Shown here: piece after piece, positions 36,465 to 49,714 of the stretch
Numbering within the stretch: the stretch's first letter is position 1
Layout of the letters: every line of letters begins with the position of its first letter
Origin: Muricea muricata
Lineage: Eukaryota > Cnidaria > Anthozoa > Malacalcyonacea > Plexauridae
Direction: 5' to 3'
NCBI GenBank assembly: GCA_963855995.1
Contig: OY979718.1
Span: 45,672,059-45,736,058 of the forward strand
Length of the DNA stretch: 64,000 nt
The notes under the pieces: model-generated
What the model was told of the DNA's origin: nothing
Databases searched by the model: none
What the model saw: only the letters and a program-made list of their open reading frames with translations
Made by a program: the position numbers and the translations under genes

Positions 36465-39400
36465 GCAATATCACAAATAACAAAAATGGGTAAGGTCAAA
36501 ACTTGAGCATATAGTAGGTTTCTGGTGCTACGAATTTTAAAAGCCTATATTTTTGTGAGTAATAAAACATTTGAAAAATAAATGTGTGTTGAAATCAGCC
36601 TTCTCTTATACTCGGAGAAGACCTTGTAAATTCTGATCAAACATACTTTTCCAAATATAATGACCTAGCTATAGGCGTCCAATATATATATCATTGAACA
36701 AAGCAGATCACTATTTAAATCTAATTTCGAAGAACAACATTATTGCTGGAGCACTACAGAGACGATAAGTATTAAATAAATGGAAATGTGTTTCGCAGAT
36801 TGCATAAATGACCACGCAAATTATATTTTGATGTTTATGATAAAACTTACACAGCACGTTAATAACAGCAGCCTATATATAGATGCATGTGCGCATGGCA
36901 ATAGTGCCTACCTGGTCGTAATTCAACCACAATCAGTGCAACAGCAAAGCATGACGTATATAAATACAAATCGGTCGTACTATAGTATCACCGATTTGTA
37001 TTTATATACGTCATGCTTTGCTGTTGCACTAATTGTGGTTGAATTACGACCAGGTAGGCACTATTGCCATGCGTGATCATTTGCTTTTCTTCTTTTGAAA
37101 TATCTGCCCGTACTTAGGGGAAACAGGCAGATCTCTGGAAACAAGAAAGGCTGAACACATCAGAAACGTTAAGGAACATGATAATGGTTCAAGCATCGAA
37201 AAACGTGCAACGCGAAAATCATTGACACAGGGAATTTCCGTAGTCGCCTAACTCTAGAAAGTCTAGAATCATGGCATACAGCTGCCAAACACAGCAATGC
37301 TGATAACAACTCAAAACCGCTTCCTCGACAATGTACAATCTTAATAAAGAAAACATAGTATCACCTTATCGTATTTCACAGTGCACATGTATACACGTCA
37401 TATCTAGCTTCATTTCACACTTTCACAGTTTACTGCAATTATTATAAATATACCCGTTGAAGGCTACAGACTGGTGGCCGAAAGCTCGTAAACAAATAAA
37501 TATATTTTAGTCAGAGAACGTCTCACCCTTTTCATTTATGTCTAATTGACACATCTACGATTTTTAGTGGTTTATATTGTTTAACCATTTCTTAAAGCTC
37601 ATTCAGTTAAAAACGGGTAAAATAGGGCGAGTGTAATAGCCAACGCGGTCTGGTGGTAAGGCAAAGTGGCGGTAAATAAACAACGCAGCTGAACGATAAT
37701 TCCCTTGCTCTGAATTCTTTTCATGTTTTAGAATTAATTATAGGCTAGAGAAAAGCCCGCTTAAACAATTTAAGTGGCAAGCGCGTGATAGCAAACATAT
37801 ATAGTCTAGTGGCCAATGCAAAATGTCTCAAGTCAACGAGTTTTTGGTCAAACCTAATTGCCCTTGTCACAAACCCCATAGGTTTTTGTCTGGGGTAAGA
37901 ATTATTATAAATATACACGCTAGATTAAATCAAAGTTATTCGAAGCCATTCGCGAGCTTTTGTTCGCATTTCATCGAATAATATTTACTCATACTCTGTC
38001 GAGAAAGATCTTGAAGTTGCTTTTGAGTGTAATTACATTTATATGCACAAATTTATTTCTAAATAAATCCAATTGAGTCTTTTGCAATATCACAATAACA
38101 AAAACGGGTAAGATCACAACTTGAGCATACAGTAGGTTTCTGGTGCTACGAATTTTAAAATCCCATATTTTTGTAAGTAGAACATTTGAAAGATAAATGT
38201 GTGTTGAAATCAGCCTTCTCTTATACTCGGAGAAGACCATGTAAATTCTGATCAAACATACATTTCCAAATTTAATGACCCAGCTATATGACGTTCAATA
38301 TATATCATTGAACTAAACAGATCACTATTTAAATCTAATGTCGAAGAACAATTTTATTGCTGAGGCACTACAGACACGATAAGTATTAAATAAATGGAAA
38401 TGTTTTTCGCTGATTGCATAAATGACCACGCAAATTATATTTTGATATGATAAAACTTATACAGCACGTTAATAACAGCAGCCTATATATAGATGCATGT
38501 GCGCATGGCAATAGTGTCTACCCGGTCGTAATTCAACCACAATCACTGCAACAGCAAAGCATGAGGTATATATATACAAATCGGTGATACTATACGTTGA
38601 TGGTCTGATTCGAAGATACAGGGTTTTAGCACTTACGGTCTGGGGGCCGCTTCTACCCTCCCCTATATTTCGAACCAGAGGTGGTGGAGTTTATGATACA
38701 GACGGTTGAGGCAGTCAATTCGATGTCGTTGTCGAAAGGCAACCGCATTTGGTGGGCTGTCGAGGCCAATTGTGCGAAGCCACCCGTGCGCGCCATCCGT
38801 GTGCAAACTTTTATTACAATACCCCGGTCCTTTTTACCATCGTTATACATTTCCAAGGCTAATCCTTCGAAGGTAGCAGAAATCCTGACACCTTTTGGAA
38901 CCTTTTAATTTAAATTGATTACGCTGGCGTACAATCTCTTATGACGCTTTTCAATAGCCCTAATGTAAGTGGTAGAGCGTAATTCTTTTCAATTATTTAT
39001 TTGGGGTTTTTTCGCCAAAAAAGATGGCTCCCACCGTTAAGAAAAACTATAGCATTTTGAGCACGGTTTTCTGTTCAATTTTTTTCGATGGTTTTTTAGA
39101 ACTTTTATTTTCTCCATTTACCAAAAATTTTGCCAGTGCGGTTAACAAGGAAATAAAAATTTTTCTTTATCAGACTGTATGATAAAAAGAAGTAATTGTC
39201 AAATTGTTACGAATTTTTTTCTAAAAAAATTTGCAAAATAGACGAAAAGATACTTTGGAAAGGGTTATTAATTCTTACACAAGACGAAAACTATTTAATG
39301 CATGGCAAGGGCAGGAATTGATCCTACCCACTTTTGTAGGGTAATTTGTATTTGACCACTGCATTACGTTGGTTATGAGGCTTCGGCAAGTTGGTTTAAG

Positions 39401-39774
39401 TTATCTATACGTTCTTCTAGCCTATGCTTAATTCTTGAAACTGACGAAATCCAGAACGATTTTTATCAAAGGTAGGTATTGCTCTCGGACTCAGTGATTG
39501 ATTCTGAAGGGATGCACATTGTCTTTACCACTGGACTATGTTAGTTACCACTTTCTATGTTAGTTACCACTTTGACTGGGTTAAGAATTATTATAGATAT
39601 ACACGCTAGATTAAATCAAAGTTATTCGAAGCCATTCGCGAGCTTTTGTTCGCATTTCATCGAATAATATTTAATCATACTCTGTCGAGGAAGACCTTGA
39701 AGTTGCTTTTGAGTGTAATTACATTTTTAAATTATGTACAAATTTATTTCTAAATAAATCCAATTGAGTCTTTT
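36465..39774. repeat. Unit U12, class B, 3310 bp
   Basis: Private changes: cttttgaaat near 37093, ccaaaaatttt near 39121, agttatctatac near 39400. At about 38555 the second half-unit reads cagcaaagc, the form otherwise found only in the first half-unit; this could be a point mutation or conversion between half-units. Palindrome 36892-37073, exon-like frame 38653-38904. Confidence 0.97.
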
Positions 39775-42700
39775 GCAATATCACAAATAACAAAAATGGG
39801 TAAGGTCAAAACTTGAGCATATAGTAGGTTTCTGGTGCTACGAATTTTAAAAGCCTATATTTTTGTGAGTAATAAAACATTTGAAAAATAAATGTGTGTT
39901 GAAATCAGCCTTCTCTTATACTCGGAGAAGACCTTGTAAATTCTGATCAAACATACTTTTCCAAATATAATGACCTAGCTATAGGCGTCCAATATATATA
40001 TCATTGAACAAAGCAGATCACTATTTAAATCTAATTTCGAAGAACAACATTATTGCTGGAGCACTACAGAGACGATAAGTATTAAATAAATGGAAATGTG
40101 TTTCGCAGATTGCATAAATGACCACGCAAATTATATTTTGATGTTTATGATAAAACTTACACAGCACGTTAATAACAGCAGCCTATATATAGATGCATGT
40201 GCGCATGGCAATAGTGCCTACCTGGTCGTAATTCAACCACAATCAGTGCAACAGCAAAGCATGACGTATATAAATACAAATCGGTCGTACTATAGTATCA
40301 CCGATTTGTATTTATATACGTCATGCTTTGCTGTTGCACTAATTGTGGTTGAATTACGACCAGGTAGGCACTATTGCCATGCGTGATCATTTGCTTTTCT
40401 TCTTTTAAAATATCTGCCCGTACTTAGGGGAAACAGGCAGATCTCTGGAAACAAGAAAGGCTGAACACATCAGAAACGTTAAGGAACATGATAATGGTTC
40501 AAGCATCGAAAAACGTGCAACGCGAAAATCATTGACACAGGGAATTTCCGTAGTCGCCTAACTCTAGAAAGTCTAGAATCATGGCATACAGCTGCCAAAC
40601 ACAGCAATGCTGATAACAACTCAAAACCGCTTCCTCGACAATGTACAATCTTAATAAAGAAAACATAGTATCACCTTATCGTATTTCACAGTGCACATGT
40701 ATACACGTCATATCTAGCTTCATTTCACACTTTCACAGTTTACTGCAATTATTATAAATATGCCCGTTGAAGGCTACAGACTGGTGGCCGAAAGCTCGTA
40801 AACAAATAAATATATTTTAGTCAGAGAACGTCTCACCCTTTTCATTTATGTCTAATTGACACATCTACGATTTTTAGTGGTTTATATTGTTTAACCATTT
40901 CTTAAAGCTCATTCAGTTAAAAACGGGTAAAATAGGGCGAGTGTAATAGCCAACGCGGTCTGGTGGTAAGGCAAAGTGGCGGTAAATAAACAACGCAGCT
41001 GAACGATAATTCCCTTGCTCTGAATTCTTTTCATGTTTTAGAATTAATTATAGGCTAGAGAAAAGCCCGCTTAAACAATTTAAGTGGCAAGCGCGTGATA
41101 GCAAACATATATAGTCTAGTGGCCAATGCAAAATGTCTCAAGTCAACGAGTTTTTGGTCAAACCTAATTGCCCTTGTCACAAACCCCATAGGTTTTTGTC
41201 TGGGGTAAGAATTATTATAAATATACACGCTAGATTAAATCAAAGTTATTCGAAGCCATTCGCGAGCTTTTGTTCGCATTTCATCGAATAATATTTACTC
41301 ATACTCTGTCGAGAAAGATCTTGAAGTTGCTTTTGAGTGTAATTACATTTATATGCACAAATTTATTTCTAAATAAATCCAATTGAGTCTTTTGCAATAT
41401 CACAATAACAAAAACGGGTAAGATCACAACTTGAGCATACAGTAGGTTTCTGGTGCTACGAATTTTAAAATCCCATATTTTTGTAAGTAGAACATTTGAA
41501 AGATAAATGTGTGTTGAAATCAGCCTTCTCTTATACTCGGAGAAGACCATGTAAATTCTGATCAAACATACATTTCCAAATTTAATGACCCAGCTATATG
41601 ACGTTCAATATATATCATTGAACTAAACAGATCACTATTTAAATCTAATGTCGAAGAACAATTTTATTGCTGAGGCACTACAGACACGATAAGTATTAAA
41701 TAAATGGAAATGTTTTTCGCTGATTGCATAAATGACCACGCAAATTATATTTTGATATGATAAAACTTATACAGCACGTTAATAACAGCAGCCTATATAT
41801 AGATGCATGTGCGCATGGCAATAGTGTCTACCCGGTCGTAATTCAACCACAATCACTGCAACAGCAGAGCATGAGGTATATATATACAAATCGGTGATAC
41901 TATACGTTGATGGTCTGATTCGAAGATACAGGGTTTTAGCACTTACGGTCTGGGGGCCGCTTCTACCCTCCCCTATATTTCGAACCAGAGGTGGTGGAGT
42001 TTATGATACAGACGGTTGAGGCAGTCAATTCGATGTCGTTGTCGAAAGGCAACCGCATTTGGTGGGCTGTCGAGGCCAATTGTGCGAAGCCACCCGTGCG
42101 CGCCATCCGTGTGCAAACTTTTATTACAATACCCCGGTCCTTTTTACCATCGTTATACATTTCCAAGGCTAATCCTTCGAAGGTAGCAGAAATCCTGACA
42201 CCTTTTGGAACCTTTTAATTTAAATTGATTACGCTGGCGTACAATCTCTTATGACGCTTTTCAATAGCCCTAATGTAAGTGGTAGAGCGTAATTCTTTTC
42301 AATTATTTATTTGGGGTTTTTTCGCCAAAAAAGATGGCTCCCACCGTTAAGAAAAACTATAGCATTTTGAGCACGGTTTTCTGTTCAATTTTTTTCGATG
42401 GTTTTTTAGAACTTTTATTTTCTCCATTTACCGAAAATTTTGCCAGTGCGGTTAACAAGGAAATAAAAATTTTTCTTTATCAGACTGTATGATAAAAAGA
42501 AGTAATTGTCAAATTGTTACGAATTTTTTTCTAAAAAAATTTGCAAAATAGACGAAAAGATACTTTGGAAAGGGTTATTAATTCTTACACAAGACGAAAA
42601 CTATTTAATGCATGGCAAGGGCAGGAATTGATCCTACCCACTTTTGTAGGGTAATTTGTATTTGACCACTGCATTACGTTGGTTATGAGGCTTCGGCAAG

Positions 42701-43084
42701 TTGGTTTAAGTTGTCTATACGTTCTTCTAGCCTATGCTTAATTCTTGAAACTGACGAAATCCAGAACGATTTTTATCAAAGGTAGGTATTGCTCTCGGAC
42801 TCAGTGATTGATTCTGAAGGGATGCACATTGTCTTTACCACTGGACTATGTTAGTTACCACTTTCTATGTTAGTTACCACTTTGACTGGGTTAAGAATTA
42901 TTATAGATATACACGCTAGATTAAATCAAAGTTATTCGAAGCCATTCGCGAGCTTTTGTTCGCATTTCATCGAATAATATTTAATCATACTCTGTCGAGG
43001 AAGACCTTGAAGTTGCTTTTGAGTGTAATTACATTTTTAAATTATGTACAAATTTATTTCTAAATAAATCCAATTGAGTCTTTT
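39775..43084. repeat. Unit U13, class B, 3310 bp
   Basis: Private change atgcccg near 40760. Palindrome 40202-40383, exon-like frame 41963-42214. Confidence 0.97.
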
Positions 43085-46000
43085 GCAATATCACAAATAA
43101 CAAAAATGGGTAAGGTCAAAACTTGAGCATATAGTAGGTTTCTGGTGCTACGAATTTTAAAAGCCTATATTTTTGTGAGTAATAAAACATTTGAAAAATA
43201 AATGTGTGTTGAAATCAGCCTTCTCTTATACTCGGAGAAGACCTTGTAAATTCTGATCAAACATACTTTTCCAAATATAATGACCTAGCTATAGGCGTCC
43301 AATATATATATCATTGAACAAAGCAGATCACTATTTAAATCTAATTTCGAAGAACAACATTATTGCTGGAGCACTACAGAGACGATAAGTATTAAATAAA
43401 TGGAAATGTGTTTCGCAGATTGCATAAATGACCACGCAAATTATATTTTGATGTTTATGATAAAACTTACACAGCACGTTAATAACAGCAGCCTATATAT
43501 AGATGCATGTGCGCATGGCAATAGTGCCTACCTGGTCGTAATTCAACCACAATCAGTGCAACAGCAAAGCATGACGTATATAAATACAAATCGGTCGTAC
43601 TATAGTATCACCGATTTGTATTTATATACGTCATGCTTTGCTGTTGCACTAATTGTGGTTGAATTACGACCAGGTAGGCACTATTGCCATGCGTGATCAT
43701 TTGCTTTTCTTCTTTTAAAATATCTGCCCGTACTTAGGGGAAACAGGCAGATCTCTGGAAACAAGAAAGGCTGAACACATCAGAAACGTTAAGGAACATG
43801 ATAATGGTTCAAGCATCGAAAAACGTGCAACGCGAAAATCATTGACACAGGGAATTTCCGTAGTCGCCTAACTCTAGAAAGTCTAGAATCATGGCATACA
43901 GCTGCCAAACACAGCAATGCTGATAACAACTCAAAACCGCTTCCTCGTCAATGTACAATCTTAATAAAGAAAACATAGTATCACCTTATCGTATTTCACA
44001 GTGCACATGTATACACGTCATATCTAGCTTCATTTCACACTTTCACAGTTTACTGCAATTATTATAAATATACCCGTTGAAGGCTACAGACTGGTGGCCG
44101 AAAGCTCGTAAACAAATAAATATATTTTAGTCAGAGAACGTCTCACCCTTTTCATTTATGTCTAATTGACACATCTACGATTTTTAGTGGTTTATATTGT
44201 TTAACCATTTCTTAAAGCTCATTCAGTTAAAAACGGGTAAAATAGGGCGAGTGTAATAGCCAACGCGGTTTGGTGGTAAGGCAAAGTGGCGGTAAATAAA
44301 CAACGCAGCTGAACGATAATTCCCTTGCTCTGAATTCTTTTCATGTTTTAGAATTAATTATAGGCTAGAGAAAAGCCCGCTTAAACAATTTAAGTGGCAA
44401 GCGCGTGATAGCAAACATATATAGTCTAGTGGCCAATGCAAAATGTCTCAAGTCAACGAGTTTTTGGTCAAACCTAATTGCCCTTGTCACAAACCCCATA
44501 GGTTTTTGTCTGGGGTAAGAATTATTATAAATATACACGCTAGATTAAATCAAAGTTATTCGAAGCCATTCGCGAGCTTTTGTTCGCATTTCATCGAATA
44601 ATATTTACTCATACTCTGTCGAGAAAGATCTTGAAGTTGCTTTTGAGTGTAATTACATTTATATGCACAAATTTATTTCTAAATAAATCCAATTGAGTCT
44701 TTTGCAATATCACAATAACAAAAACGGGTAAGATCACAACTTGAGCATACAGTAGGTTTCTGGTGCTACGAATTTTAAAATCCCATATTTTTGTAAGTAG
44801 AACATTTGAAAGATAAATGTGTGTTGAAATCAGCCTTCTCTTATACTCGGAGAAGACCATGTAAATTCTGATCAAACATACATTTCCAAATTTAATGACC
44901 CAGCTATATGACGTTCAATATATATTATTGAACTAAACAGATCACTATTTAAATCTCAATGTCGAAGAACAATTTTATTGCTGAGGCACTACAGACACGA
45001 TAAGTATTAAATAAATGGAAATGTTTTTCGCTGATTGCATAAATGACCACGCAAATTATATTTTGATATGATAAAACTTATACAGCACGTTAATAACAGC
45101 AGCCTATATATAGATGCATGTGCGCATGGCAATAGTGTCTACCCGGTCGTAATTCAACCACAATCACTGCAACAGCAGAGCATGAGGTATATATATACAA
45201 ATCGGTGATACTATACGTTGATGGTCTGATTCGAAGACACAGGGTTTTAGCACTTACAGTCTGGGGGCCGCTTCTACCCTCCCCTATATTTCGAACCAGA
45301 GGTGGTGGAGTTTATGATACAGACGGTTGAGGCAGTCAATTCGATGTCGTTGTCGAAAGGCAACCGCATTTGGTGGGCTGTCGAGGCCAATTGTGCGAAG
45401 CCACCCGTGCGCGCCATCCGTGTGCAAACTTTTATTACAATACCCCGGTCCTTTTTACCATCGTTATACATTTCCAAGGCTAATCCTTCGAAGGTAGCAG
45501 AAATCCTGACACCTTTTGGAACCTTTTAATTTAAATTGATTACGCTGGCGTACAATCTCTTATGACGCTTTTCAATAGCCCTAATGTAAGTGGTAGAGCG
45601 TAATTCTTTTCAATTATTTATTTGGGGTTTTTTCGCCAAAAAAGATGGCTCCCACCGTTAAGAAAAACTATAGCATTTTGAGCACGGTTTTCTGTTCAAT
45701 TTTTTTCGATGGTTTTTTAGAACTTTTATTTTCTCCATTTACCGAAAATTTTGCCAGTGCGGTTAACAAGGAAATAAAAATTTTTCTTTATCAGACTGTA
45801 TGATAAAAAGAAGTAATTGTCAAATTGTTACGAATTTTTTTCTAAAAAAATTTGCAAAATAGACGAAAAGATACTTTGGAAAGGGTTATTAATTCTTACA
45901 CAAGACGAAAACTATTTAATGCATGGCAAGGGCAGGAATTGATCCTACCCACTTTTGTAGGGTAATTTGTATTTGACCACTGCATTACGTTGGTTATGAG

Positions 46001-46395
46001 GCTTCGGCAAGTTGGTTTAAGTTGTCTATACGTTCTTCTAGCCTATGCTTAATTCTTGAAACTGACGAAATCCAGAACGATTTTTATCAAAGGTAGGTAT
46101 TGCTCTCGGACTCAGTGATTGATTCTGAAGGGATGCACATTGTCTTTACCACTGGACTATGTTAGTTACCACTTTCTATGTTAGTTACCACTTTGACTGG
46201 GTTAAGAATTATTATAGATATACACGCTAGATTAAATCAAAGTTATTCGAAGCCATTCGCGAGCTTTTGTTCGCATTTCATCGAATAATATTTAATCATA
46301 CTCTGTCGAGGAAGACCTTGAAGTTGCTTTTGAGTGTAATTACATTTTTAAATTATGTACAAATTTATTTCTAAATAAATCCAATTGAGTCTTTT
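43085..46395. repeat. Unit U14, class B, 3311 bp
   Basis: One extra base in aatctcaatgtcg near 44957, also present in U17, U18 and U19 but not in U15 or U16. Private changes: cctcgtcaatg near 43945, tatattattg near 44922, gaagacac near 45234, cttacagtc near 45254 (next to the donor-like site). Palindrome 43512-43693, exon-like frame 45274-45525. Confidence 0.97.
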
Positions 46396-49300
46396 GCAAT
46401 ATCACAAATAACAAAAATGGGTAAGGTCAAAACTTGAGCATATAGTAGGTTTCTGGTGCTACGAATTTTAAAAGCCTATATTTTTGTGAGTAATAAAACA
46501 TTTGAAAAATAAATGTGTGTTGAAATCAGCCTTCTCTTATACTCGGAGAAGACCTTGTAAATTCTGATCAAACATACTTTTCCAAATATAATGACCTAGC
46601 TATAGGCGTCCAATATATATATCATTGAACAAAGCAGATCACTATTTAAATCTAATTTCGAAGAACAACATTATTGCTGGAGCACTACAGAGACGATAAG
46701 TATTAAATAAATGGAAATGTGTTTCGCAGATTGCATAAATGACCACGCAAATTATATTTTGATGTTTATGATAAAACTTACACAGCACGTTAATAACAGC
46801 AGCCTATATATAGATGCATGTGCGCATGGCAATAGTGCCTACCTGGTCGTAATTCAACCACAATCAGTGCAACAGCAAAGCATGACGTATATAAATACAA
46901 ATCGGTCGTACTATAGTATCACCGATTTGTATTTATATACGTCATGCTTTGCTGTTGCACTAATTGTGGTTGAATTACGACCAGGTAGGCACTATTGCCA
47001 TGCGTGATCATTTGCTTTTCTTCTTTTAAAATATCTGCCTGTACTTAGGGGAAACAGGCAGATCTCTGGAAACAAGAAAGGCTGAACACATCAGAAACGT
47101 TAAGGAACATGATAATGGTTCAAGCATCGAAAAACGTGCAACGCGAAAATCATTGACACAGGGAATTTCCGTAGTCGCCTAACTCTAGAAAGTCTAGAAT
47201 CATGGCATACAGCTGCCAAACACAGCAATGCTGATAACAACTCAAAACCGCTTCCTCGACAATGTACAATCTTAATAAAGAAAACATAGTATCACCTTAT
47301 CGTATTTCACAGTGCACATGTATACACGTCATATCTAGCTTCATTTCACACTTTCACAGTTTACTGCAATTATTATAAATATACCCGTTGAAGGCTACAG
47401 ACTGGTGGCCGAAAGCTCGTAAACAAATAAATATATTTTAGTCAGAGAACGTCTCACCCTTTTCATTTATGTCTAATTGACACATCTACGATTTTTAGTG
47501 GTTTATATTGTTTAACCATTTCTTAAAGCTCATTCAGTTAAAAACGGGTAAAATAGGGCGAGTGTAATAGCCTACGCGGTTTGGTGGTAAGGCAAAGTGG
47601 CGGTAAATAAACAACGCAGCTGAACGATAATTCCCTTGCTCTGAATTCTTTTCATGTTTTAGAATTAATTATAGGCTAGAGAAAAGCCCGCTTAAACAAT
47701 TTAAGTGGCAAGCGCGTGATAGCAAACATATATAGTCTAGTGGCCAATGCAAAATGTCTCAAGTCAACGAGTTTTTGGTCAAACCTAATTGCCCTTGTCA
47801 CAAACCCCATAGGTTTTTGTCTGGGGTAAGAATTATTATAAATATACACGCTAGATTAAATCAAAGTTATTCGAAGCCATTCGCGAGCTTTTGTTCGCAT
47901 TTCATCGAATAATATTTGCTCATACTCTGTCGAGGAAGATCTTGAAGTTGCTTTTGAGTGTAATTACATTTATATGCACAAATTTATTTCTAAATAAATC
48001 CAATTGAGTCTTTTGCAATATCACAATAACAAAAATGAGTAAGATTACAACTTGAGCATACAGTAGGTTTCTGGTGCTACGAATTTTAAATTATTTAAAA
48101 TCCCATATTTTTGTAAGTAGAACATTTGAAAGATAAATGTGTGTTGAAATCAGCCTTCTCTTATACTCGGAGAAGACCATGTAAATTCTGATCAAACATA
48201 CATTTCCAAATTTAATGACCCAGCTATATGACGTTCAATATATATCATTGAACTAAACAGATCACTATTTAAATCTAATGTCGAAGAACAATTTTATTGC
48301 TGAGGCACTACAGACACGATAAGTATTAAATAAATGGAAATGTTTTTCGCTGATTGCATAAATGACCACGCAAATTATATTTTGATATGATAAAACTTAT
48401 ACAGCACGTTAATAACAGCAGCCTATATATAGATGCATGTGCGCATGGCAATAGTGTCTACCCGGTCGTAATTCAACCACAATCACTGCAACAGCAGAGC
48501 ATGAGGTATATATATACAAATCGGTGATACTATATCTTGATGGTCTGATTCGAAGATACAGGGTTTTAGCACTTACGGTCTGGGGGCCGCTTCTACCCTC
48601 CCCTATATTTCGAACCAGAGGTGGTGGAGTTCATGATACAGACGGTTGAGGCAGTCAATTCGATGTCGTTGTCGAAAGGCAACCGCATTTGGTGGGCTGT
48701 CGAGGCCAATTGTGCGAAGCCACCCGTGCGCGCCATCCGTGTGCAAACTTTTATTACAATACCCCGGTCCTTTTTACCATCGTTATACATTTCCAAGGCT
48801 AATCCTTCGAAGGTAGCAGAAATCCTGACACCTTTTGGAACCTTTTAATTTAAATTGATTACGCTGGCGTACAATCTCTTATGACGCTTTTCAATAGCCC
48901 TAATGTAAGTGGTAGAGCGTAATTCTTTTCAATTATTTATTTGGGGTTTTTTCGCCAAAAAAGATGGCTCCCACCGTTAAGAAAAACTATAGCATTTTGA
49001 GCACGGTTTTCTGTTCAATTTTTTTCGATGGTTTTTTAGAACTTTTATTTTCTCCATTTACCGAAAATTTTGCCAGTGCGGTTAACAAGGAAATAAAAAT
49101 TTTTCTTTATCAGACTGTATGATAAAAAGAAGTAATTGTCAAATTGTTACGAATTTTTTTCTAAAAAAATTTGCAAAATAGACGAAAAGATACTTTGGAA
49201 AGGGTTATTAATTCTTACACAAGACGAAAACTATTTAATGCATTACAAGGGCAGGAATTGATCCTACCCACTTTTGTAGGGTAATTTGTATTTGACCACT

Positions 49301-49714
49301 GCATTACGTTGGTTATGAGGCTTCGGCAAGTTGGTTTAAGTTGTCTATACGTTCTTCTAGCCTATGCTTAATTCTTGAAACTGACGAAATCCAGAACGAT
49401 TTTTATCAAAGGTAGGTATTGCTCTCGGACTCAGTGATTGATTCTGAAGGGATGCACATTGTCTTTACCACTGGACTATGTTAGTTACCACTTTCTATGT
49501 TAGTTACCACTTTGACTGGGTTAAGAATTATTATAGATATACACGCTAGATTAAATCAAAGTTATTCGTAGCCATTCGCGAGCTTTTGTTCGCATTTCAT
49601 CGAATAATATTTAATCATACTCTGTCGAGGAAGACCTTGAAGTTGCTTTTGAGTGTAATTACATTTTTAAATTATGTACAAATTTATTTCTAAATAAATC
49701 CAATTGAGTCTTTT
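46396..49714. repeat. Unit U15, B-to-A mosaic, 3319 bp
   Basis: Starts with B-like taggctag (near 47672) but carries A markers from tgctcat (near 47918) onward, including the 9-bp insertion. It shares tgcctgtac near 47037 with U17 and U18, and ttcgtagcc near 49566 with U17-U19. Private changes: cctacgcgg near 47571, tatatcttg near 48532, T to C at 48632 (Ile to Met in the minus-strand exon-like frame), cattacaagg near 49241. Palindrome 46823-47004, exon-like frame 48593-48844. Confidence 0.97.
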
